Source: Cocos nucifera (Eukaryota > Streptophyta > Magnoliopsida > Arecales > Arecaceae). Taken from it: DNA of 64,000 nucleotides. The stretch is from contig QRFJ01004917.1 in NCBI GenBank assembly GCA_006176705.1, forward strand, positions 62,001-126,000, given 5' to 3'. A program made the position numbers and the translations under genes. Positions 34,358 to 45,737 of the stretch are shown in pieces. The notes below the pieces were generated by a model, which did no database searches, was not told where the DNA came from, and saw only the letters and a list, made by a program, of their open reading frames with translations. Each line of letters begins with the position of its first letter. The first letter of the stretch is position 1.

Positions 34358-35690
34358 CTACCGACTTAGATTCGAACCTATGAGGTCACACTCATAAGAA
34401 GTATCTATGTAATCATATAGTTGATTGAGAGTCCCATTGGATTGGGACTCTATGATCAAGAGTTCAACTAGATTGAAAATCTGTGATCAGGAGTCCCACT
34501 GAGTTAGGACACTATGATCAAGAGTCCCATTGAGCTAGGACTCTATGATTAAGAGTTCCACTGGATGGGGACTCTGTGGTCAAGAGTTTCATTGGATAAG
34601 AACTCTATGATCAGGAGTCCTACTTGACTGAGACTCTATCTTTGAAGGATTAGTTAGTAGTAAGATTGCTAATTAGCTCAATTTGATTGAGCGATGAAGT
34701 TTGGATTAAATTAAATTTAATTTAATTTAATTTAGTTTGGTCTGATTAGGTTATGAGATGACCTAATCACTAAGGGAGATTGATTTCTGATTTGATCAAA
34801 ACTTTGACTCAATCAAATTTTGATTTGATTAGGATTTAATTAAATCAATTTAAAGTCTAATTGGATGGGGTTTGGTCTCATTAAAATGGTTATAATCTGG
34901 TTGGAATCAAATAAGAAAATTAGAGTCCAAATAAGTTGGACTAGTCCATGCGCCAACCTTCCTATGTGCCACCAATTCTCATGTTTAATTATTCTCATGC
35001 AAATAATGATTTGTGTGGGATGAGAAGTCCACTCCCTAATCTTTCCCATGCCCTCATTGTATGGAGTTTCATTGGTTTCAAATTCTAATCGAAAAGAGTT
35101 TGGATTGAAAAAGAAACAAAGTTTAGCTCTATCCAAATGCTGCTACGCACTTTATTTAAGTCTCTTTCTCTTTGTGTTCCACTTCTAATCCTATTTTTTA
35201 TGAAAATATCAAAGAGAAAGGGTAGAAAACCATCAGGGGGCATGTGGTTTCAGGATGGGAAGCCATCTATGGCATGTGACAAAGAGAAGAGATCCTTCTT
35301 CTCTAAGGGTGAGAGACCTAGACCTAGTTCTAGAAATTTATTTTGGAAGAAAGAAAAATAAGAGAGAAAGCTTGTTTCTTCTTTCCACATCCTTTAATGA
35401 CTCATGTTTGACTTCAAAAAGTTTGAGAGGTTCGAAGAATGAGAAAAGTTCAGATCAGCTTATCATACGATCTCCATGCGATCTAGCAGTCCCGGGAGAT
35501 CGGATTAGTGCAGGACTTTGAGAGGATGATTCATGGAGGTTGGACATCCTGTGCAGCTATAAGCAACCTTTCGATCTTCATATCTAAAAGTTACAATAGC
35601 AAAGATCAGTGGCCTATGCTTAGGTATAATGTTCTAAACCATAGCTATTGGATTTAAAAGTTAGATCTAGGTTTCTACATCGATGCCTAT
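34358..35690 (+). repeat. Copia-A2 5' LTR, second segment
   Basis: CTACCGACTTAGATTCGAACC continues the A LTR text that stopped at 11191 (compare 28869-28890). It contains a 31-bp tandem array, a TTAAT-rich part, a TTATTTAAGTC TATA-like site near 35150 and a GTGCAGCT block near 35550. The LTR tail and primer site were not found: at about 35690 the sequence passes into leader text, so roughly the last 150 bp of LTR and more than 1 kb of leader seem deleted. ORFs at 34840-35136 (-), 35137-35361 and 35255-35521 are not genes. Confidence 0.8.
34429..34645 (+). repeat. 31-bp tandem array, seven copies
   Basis: Seven consecutive 31-base units of the form GAGTCCCATTGGATTGGGAC plus TCTATGATCAA fill exactly 217 bp. 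Each unit holds an inverted GAGTCC.../...GGACTC. The A3 LTRs have this dyad only once (24808-24832 and 29359-29383), so it was amplified in the A2 copy or lost in A3. Confidence 0.9.
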
Positions 35691-36436
35691 GTGTATCATA
35701 GGTAAGACTGATTTAGGTGCCCTTGGACCAAAATTGATCCTAGTCTTCATTAATGACTTAGAGAAGTTAGTGGGAGGATATGATTTAGTGAAGTTAGTAG
35801 GATTAATTTGATCCATGTTTTCACTATCCTTAAAATACATGTAGCCTAAATCTTCTAAATTATTAAGTCCTTAAAAATGACAAAGTCATGGAGATAACTG
35901 AGTTATAGCCTCCCATTAAAGTGGATGGCAATGGATCCAATTATCTAGGTAAATATTAAAGATGCCTTACACCTGATGTTCATCTAGATATTGAAATTAC
36001 TATCCATCATATGATGATTAGGTTACACTCTCTGAACGATGATCAGGTTGGCTAGAGCTTTCCTCGGGCCTAATCATCATTGGTTTGATGCACCGAAGTC
36101 AATCATGTTAATGGTTGGACCTAACCAGGACTTTTAGTGAAAGTGCCTCATGCCTACTGAAGAGTAGCTCGAGACAAAACTAATTACTAGAAATTATTTG
36201 GAGAAGCAATTGATTAAGAACCTACCTATGATGCACACGAGTTGGCTAGAGCTTTTCTCGGATCCATTTATAGTCTATATGGATTCTAATACCCACTAAG
36301 AAGTTAGTGTAATTTCTCGAATTAGAGGTAGAGGCTAACAATTCATAGAAAATAGTGGGAGAATCTTTAAACTAAAGTCCAAGTCTTTAGGCTCATTAAT
36401 TCACATAGTAATTAGGTCATTTGTTTTTCTTTTAGA
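35691..36436 (+). other. Copia-A2 leader remnant
   Basis: The text GACTGATTTAGGTGCCCTTGG and GTGGGAGGAT matches the Copia-A1 leader (inverted near 1650-1760). No ORF is supported. It ends in GTTTTTCTTTTAG just before the gag ATG, an acceptor-like sequence also seen in A1 and B1. Confidence 0.6.
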
Positions 36437-37289
36437 ATGGCTAGTGTTTTGTCGCTTCATTTATTGTTGGACAGTAACAAGCTTATAGGACCTAATTTCA
36501 ATAATTGATATAAAAAATTAAAGGTTGTTCTAGACCATGAGTAGATCCTGTATGTTCTTATGGATCCAGCACCTAAGGAGCCTGCTCCAAATGCTCGTGA
36601 TGTGATCTGAGACATTTATTAGAAGTGGCATAATGATTGTACCATAGTGTGTTGCATTATGCTGGCAGTGATGAATGAAGAGTTTAGTCGCAAGTTTTAG
36701 ATTGCTAAATCGAAGGAAATGATTCAAGTATTGAATGAGTCCTTCGACACTCCAAGAGAAGAGGTACATCATGTTGAGGTGTTTCAGTCCCTTCAGAACA
36801 AAAAGTCTATTGCTGACCCAAATCAGACAGCTTGGAAAAGAAATTATCCCCTTGACCAGAATAGGCTGAACAAGAGAAAGCATCAAATAGTTGCTGGTCA
36901 AGATTGTTATATGATAGTACCTTGAAATTTTTTTATTTATGATACTACTACCTGGGTATTAGATATCAAAAGTCTAGTTCATATATACAATTCATTGCAT
37001 GGACTTTAGGTCAGTAGAAAGTTTGAGACTGATGAAAAATTCTTGAATATTGAGGATGGAAGCAATATTCCAGTCATAGCATTAGGAATTATTGAGCTTG
37101 TTTTCAAAATATGTATATCATTTTGAGTGATTGTTACTATTGTCCATCCTTTACGATGAACATAATATCTATAGGGCTTTTAGCCCAAGATGGTTATAGC
37201 TTATCAATAAAAAAAATTATTATAATATTATTATGAATGATGTTACAATAATGTGAGATAATTAAGAAAAAGCATTTATATTTTGTTAC
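36437..37289 (+). pseudogene. Copia-A2 gag and protease (decayed)
   Basis: Gag starts at the ATG at 36437 with LLLDSNKLIGPNFNNWYKK after correcting nothing but one Trp-to-stop reading, has LAVMNEEFSRKF and MIQVLNESF helices in the UBN2 body, and a remnant KRNYP of the zinc knuckle near 36835. The gag is shorter than usual: a block between the body and the knuckle is missing. The protease domain (about 36900-37240) has TTWVLDIKSLVHI, where the catalytic DTGS has become DIKS. Stops are frequent. The B3 solo LTR is inserted at 37290, and integrase resumes at 39543. The minus-strand ORF at 36530-36901 is a shadow of gag. Confidence 0.85.
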
Positions 37290-39542
37290 TATTAGATGTA
37301 TGTTCTAGAAGCTAGATTGGCTGTCACTTGTAATACACTTCTAAGGATAATTTTATAATTTTGACTATAAATTAATAAATAAATTATTTTCTATCATAGT
37401 GTGTATTTAAATATGTCTGTGATATATCCTTTGAGTTAATGGTAATGACAATTCATATTTTTAAGAGTTAAAAATTTAAGACATGAATTTTCATAATTAA
37501 CTCATAAAATGCTCCCGACTGTAGGATCATCATAAGGATGGTGATCGATCCAGAAGGTTGGTGTATAATCACTTTCTTAGAATAGATGTGTCTTGAGTCT
37601 ATGGTGTGGAGACACCAAAGCAAGAGTACAGATACTTATTTCAGAATGAGGGCACTTAAAGTGACCATCTCGAGTAGTCATAAAAAAGTCTACCTTCTCG
37701 TCGATGATTGACTCGATGTTGTAGTGGTGTGTATGGTTCTTTAACTTGAGGTGCATCAGTAGTTCATCTTGAAGGTGTTATAGTTTGACTATACCATAAC
37801 TCGATTTCCTAGTCATTCGAAATCCTGTGGTGTATGTTGGCTATAGCATGTTCATTATAGGAATTGGATTGCACCAATAAGAAGATCTATTTATCTTGGT
37901 AGATGAGGAGTAACCCTATGATAACCATGAGATTAAGTTCTTAAGCCCATGACCATGGCAGAGTGAAGATGATAGAAAGAGTTTCTATTAGAATTTCATA
38001 TTGGACTTGAATCGAATAATTTATTCATATGACGGACATTGGGTTTGACGAGTTTATCTTAACCCTAATCCTATCGGAGCTCAAGATAGAAGAACCCAAT
38101 CACATAGGTAACTACATCGAGAGGTTTGCATTTAGTTCTGATAAATTACCACCATATACTACTAGGTGTCACTGGTGGATTTTGGAAGTAATTAGAATGA
38201 TTTTGATGATCAATCATTCTAATTGTATGAATAAAAAAAGTTCTAGTTTATCAAAAGATATTTCGATGATGTCGATGATGGAGATCACGACATATCTCAT
38301 TACCATATAGAATTGAACCTAACTGAGTCACAAAAAATAAGGGTTTGGATTTAGATGTCATCAATTGAGCTAATCCAATTCGATTGATTTAGATTAGAAC
38401 CAATCAGGTTCAAGGTAATCATGCTAGCACATGATTAAGTCTGATTTTCTTCTTCTAAACTCTTTCTGATTCATCGCAAGCAAGTCAAATTTGATTTGAC
38501 TCATTTTTGTATTTTGAATGAATTTATTTTCATCTAACTAGAATAAGTCTAGGTCAGATTAATTGTAGAAATTAAATCCATTTATAGTCAAATTGGACTA
38601 GGGTCAAAAGTTTACTTGTTTGAGGGAATTGAGGGTCACCTAATCAGATACTTTTAGAAACTTTTTTAAAATTTATTTTGATTTGATCTTTAGATATATG
38701 ATAGAGCACAAATAATATATTGGGTGTACCAAATTTCATGATTTTTGGAGGTATCCAGGCTGAGTTATGATAGAGTTTGATTCGGATTAAACTCTTGAGG
38801 GAAGAGTCCTAGGCATAGTGGACTCTTCCTTATCTACTCATGCTACCACTTTCTAATTGATTTTTGGCATCAAAATTAGATGAGATCTAGGGATTTGTGT
38901 GGAGATCAAGTCCATGGTTCCAATGGTCGAAAAAGAAGAGGATTTTGATCAAAGAGGGACTCTAACTTGGTGCTATGCTTTTATATAAGAACCCTTGCTC
39001 CAAGGCTCTTCATGAAGAAATAGTTTTCATACCCAAAGGATGCCATTCTAGATATCTCAAGCCCCCTCTATCCTCTCTCTCCCTCTCTTCTACATACTTA
39101 AAAAGTTAGGCATAAATCTGAGAAGAAGATCCAATTGAATTTGTGAAGAGTTCAGCATCTACGCGATGGTGTTCATGAGACGGACACGTTGCTTTCAGAA
39201 TTTTTTTTGAAGGACTTTCAGATCAGATTTAGATATGATCTTTGACAAAAATATTTGTAAGGAGAAGAAGTCTAGATCCTTCTCGAGTGGATACTGGTAG
39301 AGGTCAGGCAAGTGCATGGCTCCTTCCAAAACCTCAGAAAACATTGGGATCATCATAGGGTATTCAGATTACCCAAACAAGATATGAAATTAAATCTAAT
39401 TTAATTTTTAATATTAGATTATCATGATTAGATCTGAGAACTCTTAGATCTGATTAGATTATTTAGAAATTTTTATAAAAATTTATCTCAAATTTGATCA
39501 GATTTGCACGATCTTATGGCAGAAAATAAGGTTTTTCCTTCA
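37290..39542 (+). repeat. Solo Copia-B LTR (B3)
   Basis: It starts TATTAGATGTATGTTC and ends TTTCCTTCA, collinear over its whole 2.25 kb with B1. It separates protease from integrase of Copia-A2. I could not make a convincing 5-bp target duplication (GTTAC left, ACTGT right), so either it has decayed or a small rearrangement occurred. The ORF at 38029-38310 lies in the LTR and corresponds to 12082-12291 in B2 without keeping the frame. Confidence 0.87.
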
Positions 39543-40783
39543 ACTGTCATAGCCTAAAAGTGTAATGTACATGTGTAACAAATGCCCAAAACTAGATAAT
39601 ATCATCAATGCCTATCTTTAGCATTATCGGCTTGGTCATGTGAACAAGATTAGGATCAATAGGTTAGTCAAGGATGGAATCCTTGATATCAATGATTTTG
39701 AATCATTAAATATCTGTGAGTCCTGCCTTCTTGGAAAGATGACTAAGTCACCCTTTACTAGAAAAGTGAAGGGTGAACAAGCTAATGATATTCTAGATCT
39801 AGTACATTCTGATATATGTGGACCTATGAATATATGTGCTAGAGGTAGGTATTACTATTTTATTATATTTACTGATGACCTATCTAGGTATGGGTACATC
39901 TATCTTATAAAGAATAAATTTGATTCATTTGAAATGTTGAAACGATATCGTAATAAGATAGAAAAATAACTTGGAAAGAGTATTAAAACTCTTTGGTCAA
40001 ACTAAAGAGATGAATACCTTTCTAAGGAGAGTTTGACATATCTAGAAGAGAATGGGATTCTCTCTTAATGGCCTTTTCTTGGAACACCATAGCATAATGA
40101 AGTATTAGAAAGGAGGAACCAAACCTTATTGGGCATGGTTTGGTTCATGATGGGATTTGCGAGTCTGCCAATTTATTTTTGGGTTGGTTATGCACTTAAG
40201 ACTACTTGTTTTGCTCTGAATAACATTTTGAGCAAGTCTATTGCAAAGACTCTATATGAGATATAGACTGGACATAGGCCAACACTCTCTCACTTAGGGT
40301 TTGGGGTTATCCGACTTATGTCAAATGTTTGCAAATAGATAAGCTTGGATTTAGGTCGATAGATGCTTGTTCATAGGATACCCCAAGAAAACTATGGGAT
40401 ATTACTTCTATTTTGCTGAAGAACAAAAGATATTCATCAGCAATAGGATAGTCTTTTTGGAAAAGAAGTTCCTTGAGAAAGAAACTGATACTTCTAAAGT
40501 TGAACTTGATAAAGTTCGACAGGTAGAAGAACTGACACATTCTAGCAGACCTACAGAATTGGAATTGATAATTAAGATCATATCCAAAGTCCGTTGTAGA
40601 GGCACCCTTAAGACGATCTAGTAGAGTTCCATGTTAACTAGATAGATACTATAATTTTTTGGTCTGGGATGGTGATTCTATTGAGCTCGATGAGAATATT
40701 AAGGATACGATCATCTACATAGATGCAATGCAGAGACCCGACTTTGATAAGTGGTTTAAAGCCATGAAATCTGAAATGGACTC
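39543..40783 (+). pseudogene. Copia-A2 integrase and start of reverse transcriptase
   Basis: An open stretch at 39640-39969 has the Copia pre-integrase and integrase signatures: YRLGHVNKIRI, the CESCLLGKMTKSPF Cys motif, VHSDICGPM with the first catalytic Asp, and FTDDLSRYGYIYL. Further on, decayed text gives the second Asp region (RDEYLS near 40010) and the Glu region (NEVLERRNQTLL near 40095-40130), then the hinge and the start of the RVT_2 reverse transcriptase (DKWFKAMKSEMDS near 40745-40783). At 40784 the Tat-B LTR cuts it. Its N-terminal partner is at 36437. Minus-strand ORFs at 40316-40540 and 40408-40605 are shadows. Confidence 0.88.
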
Positions 40784-42226
40784 TGTTGGTGTAGAAAATG
40801 GTTGGATGCTAGAATTTACTAGAGCTGGAGAGGACAAGATCACTGACGAGACTTGTAAGATGAAGTCTAGACCATAGGTGGATGGCTTAGGCAGGACCCT
40901 CCAACGATCAAGTTAGTTTCCTGGCCAACAAAGAATGGAGTACCCAAGAGAATTAAGGTAGTAAAGAGAGCTTAGAGAAATAATGTATCTGGAGAGTTCC
41001 TTATATAGATGGAGCCTATAACAAAATGATGGTGACAGCCATAACAAAATATCAGAATATCATTTAGACTGTGTAGAGTTTGTTACAGAGAGTGGACTAT
41101 CATTTGTCATGACTTGCTGGTAGTTATATCTTATTTGCCAAAGTTTGGATGAATAGTTGGAGGCTTTTGTGCTTGGTAGCAAGCTATTCCCGTTGGGATA
41201 GGGGACTCAAAATCAAATTGGCTGAACTTGAAGGTTGGCCTCTAAGTAGTGGTTGGTAGACTTGAAATTGGGTTCTAAGTTTGGATCCTGCTAGTGCTAT
41301 CTTTGATAGCTTTTAGGAGCTTGACCGCCTCCAAGGATGGTCGAGAGCGGGTGCAGACATTTAGATTGGAGGCCAAAGAGGAGTTGGTAGGCTCTTCAAT
41401 AATGACTACGATCAGGTTTTTTGAAAGAAGTTTGGCTGAGATAGCAAAGATCCAAGATCGATTGGAAGCTGAGATGGGTGAGTGTTAAGACTCATGGCTT
41501 CTTACTGGTGCTGTCCTAACTGCTCTCAAAAGTTTAGCTACCCTCAAGGTCATCCGAAGGTGAATATCAACATTATTCCCAGGGGTTGAAGGTTAGAAAA
41601 GATGATGGATTCTTTGATTAGGACCACGGTCATACCTTCTAGTAAAAGTTTGGACTTATGTTGATGGCGAAGTCCTTTTATTTACTCAAGTTCGTCCGAT
41701 CGAAGTCCTTGGTGCAGGAGTGCTAAGGTCTATTATTCATAAAATGGAGTAGAAAAACTCGACTGGAGAGGAATCCGATTGGAGAGAAATCTAGCAAAAA
41801 GAAATTTGGCTGGTCAGAGGTCCTTGATGTGAGAATGATGAGATTTGCCATTTGTAATGAAGGAATTTTGCTGCCTTCAAGGCCGGCCACCAAATAAAGT
41901 CGGGCAATGCTGGGATTCGATACTTGGAGTCCTGCTATCTATCTTGTACCAGGGATAATAACTAGTCGAATTGCAATTCTTATCACTATTCAAGCTCGTT
42001 CGGTCAAAGTTCAGCATGCTTTGAACAAGTTTTGCGATCATGGGAAGAGAGCTAAGGGTTGTCGTTGAGAAGATCATCTATCATTCATGGGTCGAAGGTC
42101 GAACTTCTAGAATTCGATTGGAATAGTTTAGCTAAGGCTCAGACCCAAACACCACTTCTCTAGGTAGGACCATATTAAGGTCGAGCAAACCATCGGACTT
42201 CGGTGGAAGCTATTTTACCCTAAACA
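40784..42226 (-). repeat. Tat-B 3' LTR (1.44 kb)
   Basis: The ends are TGTTGGTGTAG and CCCTAAACA. It is collinear with the Tat-A LTRs and has the minus-strand TATA-like site near 40995. The plus-strand ORF at 40659-40877 runs from Copia reverse transcriptase into this LTR and shows the insertion junction; ORFs at 41294-41488 and 41877-42077 are not genes. Confidence 0.88.
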
Positions 42227-42246
42227 CTTATCCCCCTACTCCTGAG
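42227..42246 (-). other. Polypurine tract of Tat-B
   Basis: In element sense CAGGAGTAGGGGGATAAG directly precedes the LTR. Confidence 0.8.
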
Positions 42247-42832
42247 TTTGAAGTTTGAATAAAGAAAGTATTAAAACTGCGACTGCTAAAGTTCTCTTTA
42301 GGCTTCCCACTCTTGAGAGGTGAAAAGTTTTGGCATATTTGAACAGGTGCTGAAGTTTCTTTGATGGTTGAGTGACTCGAAACAATTTCAGCATTTGAAA
42401 TTCTCCCTCAGCATGAAGCTTCACATATGTTGCAACAAAAGCCCTACTGTACATTTGCCATAGTCATGATGAACAGGACGTGCGGAAGCATGGGGTTTGG
42501 CACTATTGATCTGCAAGTATAACTACCTTGAGGCCTGCTCGACTATTTAAACGCTTTCTTCCTCCCGATTTTCTATTTTCACCTTTGTTCTTCTTCTCTC
42601 TATTTTCTTCTCCATCTTCCATCTTCTTCCAGTTAGAGCACTTCGTTCCATCCACTTTCATGATCTCTTCGATCATTGACGTCCCTTCTGCTTGCCTTCC
42701 ATTCTTCCGACCGTCCCTTCGAAATCTCTAATCGGTTTAGGTTAGTGTCCTAATCTTCTTTCTACATTTTCTTGCTTTTTTTTCATTTTTTGGCCCTTCG
42801 ATTTCTTGGGAAAGCTTGCTATTCTTCCTTAG
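42247..42832 (+). promoter_or_regulatory. Tat-B upstream region of the antisense ORF
   Basis: It aligns with 14253-14815 of Tat-A, including GTGAAAAGTTTTGGC, the TATA-like CTATTTAAAC (42543-42552) and the pyrimidine-rich leader. It is interrupted after CTTCCTTAG by the Athila-like element and resumes at 50093. The ORF at 42528-42731 is a chance frame in the leader. Confidence 0.55.
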
Positions 42833-44680
42833 TGATGCATGCTAATCTATAGCTATGGCAAGTGTGCCAGTCGATCAAGTAATAAAGTAAGTGCGTAGAG
42901 TATCGTCCCTAGAGGATTGGAAAATAAGTACTAAAAAGCTCTTTTCTATGCTTTATTTAGAAGATCGATTTATGAGAATTAATAAAAATAGGATGAAATA
43001 AAAAAAATAATTAAAAATTGCAAGGAAATAGAGAGTGTATAATTTTTAGGATTTTAAACTTAAGAGCAATAGATTACTAAGGCAATTAGTTCACCAACTC
43101 AATCAATACAATATTAAGGTTATTAAGTTAATTTTATTTCATGTGATGGTGGAGTGTCCTAGATTATTCACTATCCTTTGGTCCAAGCATAGCAAAACTT
43201 TCAATATTTATTAACTACCCTTTGGTCTAGGTGTAATTTAAATAAATATTGATGCATTAAGTTTTGTGAAACCCTCTAATTAAAATACGCTGTGTCCAAA
43301 GCGCACTAAAATTCCTACATACATATGAATTCTAAATCGATTCATAATATAAGGTATATAAATCAAGAAGCAATAATATAGATATACTTGATCCATATCA
43401 TCTATGTTCATCAGATCAATTAGAAGATAGCCAGTAATCTAAAAGCATTAAGATCAGATCTACATACTCCTCATGAATAAAATTTAAAATTAAAAATAAA
43501 TCATATTGAATATTATATCAAAAAGAGTGGCTACACCTTAGCCTTAGCAAAATAAAATTTAGTTCATGGTAACAAGATCAAAAATATCAACTAAAATAAA
43601 AAGTATGAAGAAATTAGACTGTTTGTTCACTGAAATTGATTATCCGTTGCTCTTGGTGTGGAGAACTTGATGAAGAAGAAAGCCACTTCGTGTACCGATC
43701 TTCAGAAGAAGAAAAGAAAAGGAAAGAAAAATAATAAAAATAAAAGCTCTTTCTCTTCTCTCCCTAAACCCTCTCTCTATTTCTTCCTATTTGTTTTTTT
43801 ATTTTCAACTCTCTCTTTCCTGTTCCTCAGGCTCTCTGTACAGGTTCTCTACTTCGGTTCTCTACTTAGATTTTCTATTTTTTGATCGGCAGTAAGCTTT
43901 TTATAGCCTAGTAGGAATCCCCTTAAAACTAGATTTCAGACTCCTTAAACAAGTCAAATAAAGCCCTAGATAATTTTGGCCGTTAGATCAGCATCCAATG
44001 CATCAAAAACCACTCTAAAACCCTTTATAAAACCTAGTTATAGTTGGATCTAACAGCAACCATCCAATCTTTTTGATGATGAAATCTGGACCATCGGATC
44101 TTGCCCAAAAAACCTCCTGTAGCTTAGTTAAAACCAGTAATGCATCTCCACCGTTGGATCTCGATTGAGAGCCACATCTGCCGTCCATCAGCGCACAAAA
44201 GTTGACCATTTGATCAAAACCTAGATGTCAGTAGCCGTTGGATCATGCCTAATTCCTAGAATGCCCTTTATAGATCGTGCATGAGCCCGGCATTGTGTAG
44301 ACCACCACTTCCTTCAACCAATCGGGACACGTCGCTCTATGTAAAATTTTTGGAATGCCCTCACTCTGGTTACTATAGCGGTCCACCATGCACCGCGATT
44401 TTTTCTGATGTCAACGCAATGTTAGTTCTATGGTCGGGCCAGTCTGGTTCTGAGCCGATTTAGTCTGGACCGATCGATAATATTTTTTTTTTGAAATTTG
44501 ATTTCAGACTCATTTGGAGTCCATTTTGTTTGAAATTTATTTCATCTGAATCAAAAAAATAAAATCTTCATAGTGGTGGCCTTTCTTATATAAGATTAAT
44601 AAAATATTAATTTTTTAAAAAAATAAATTAATTTATTTTATAATTTAATACTTTTATTAGTATATTTTTACCACTTATCA
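42833..44680 (-). repeat. Athila-like 3' LTR (1.85 kb)
   Basis: In plus orientation it runs TGATGCATGC...CCACTTATCA. It is collinear with 48266-50087 with small indels. The Lys-rich plus-strand ORF at 43658-43885 has a counterpart in the other LTR (49089-49286) but the frames differ after the first half, so it is not a conserved gene. Confidence 0.93.
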
Positions 44681-44696
44681 CACCCTCCAACTTAGT
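44681..44696 (-). other. Polypurine tract of the Athila-like element
   Basis: In element sense CTAAGTTGGAGGGTG precedes the 3' LTR start TGATAAG; the CTAAGTTxGGGGG form is typical of Athila-type elements. Confidence 0.8.
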
Positions 44697-45737
44697 CATT
44701 GCTAGTCCCTTGGCAATGCTTTATTTAATACCATGTTTCAAGAAGATCATCCATCATAAAGATAGAGCTAGGATTAAAGATCAAAAAATTTAGAAAATTC
44801 CACTAACTAGGCATTGAACTTTAGAAGCAAATTTCACGATCAATACAACTAAAAACTTCCTTAGAGTATATCAAAAATCTACAGCACTTGTATTTATGAC
44901 GACTAACTTAGCATTTTGATGTTAATTTAAAGGATAAAAGTATCATCTCTTATCATCTATTTTGGTTAATTTTCTATACATTCTCAATTTTAAGCTCATG
45001 AATTAAGGTAGCTTTCACACTGTCATTTTTTTTTTTTAATCTATGCTGAGCATCCTGGCCTTCCCTCCACCATTTTACGTGAATCTTCACACTTGACCTA
45101 GGTGTAGAGATCCAGTTACTAAGCTTTGGACAATCCATATATACTCTGCCTTTTGCACTTTATTTTTAGGTAGGTAGCCCTTTCCTTAAATTCAAGTTTC
45201 TTTGATTAGAATGTATATTAATTATCAATTTTTAGTGATAATTGAATCCTCAATTGGCCTTATAATCAATACCTACTTTGCCTTGTTAGTATGCATGTGC
45301 AATTAGAAGTGCTAATAGTCTTTAGATGACCTAAGTAGGTTGCTAAAAGTCTGACCAACTAATCTACTTCTTTAACTCGTTACATTCATTAGCAGATACT
45401 TCTAACTTTTATCACTTTTTCAGTCTATCTTGCTCAAGATTTTTTTCTTGACACATGGTTTAAAAAGTTTTTTTTTTCAAAATTTTTTTTCTACCCTCCA
45501 ACTTATTCTACATTGTCTTAATGGAGAAAGAAAAATAAAGGGTGCAATAAAGGATAGGAAGAAATACACCTAATTTGGTTCATTTTGGTTCTTTGAAGCT
45601 TTGAAATTTGGCTTAAGTTCTCATTGATTTTTTTCTATAAAATTGAAAACAAACACCAAAGCAGTAAAAGAGCAACAACAAATTATTAAAAATTTAAAAA
45701 AAAGTAAAATAATCAAAACTAAAAAGAAAAGAAACAA
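44697..45737 (-). other. Non-coding 3' region of the Athila-like element
   Basis: No ORF of note on either strand. It contains T-rich runs (45026-45040, 45470-45490) and ordinary AT-rich sequence. In a complete Athila this place would follow pol and an env-like ORF; neither is present. Confidence 0.5.

Noticed and set aside
37285..39547. A clear target duplication for solo LTR B3
   Set aside because: GTTAC and ACTGT do not match and cannot be reconciled by transitions alone, so I do not claim one.
43658..43885. Lys-rich small protein conserved in both Athila-like LTRs (also 49089-49286)
   Set aside because: Both copies are LTR sequence and would match anyway; indels change the frame after the first half, which argues against selection on a protein.
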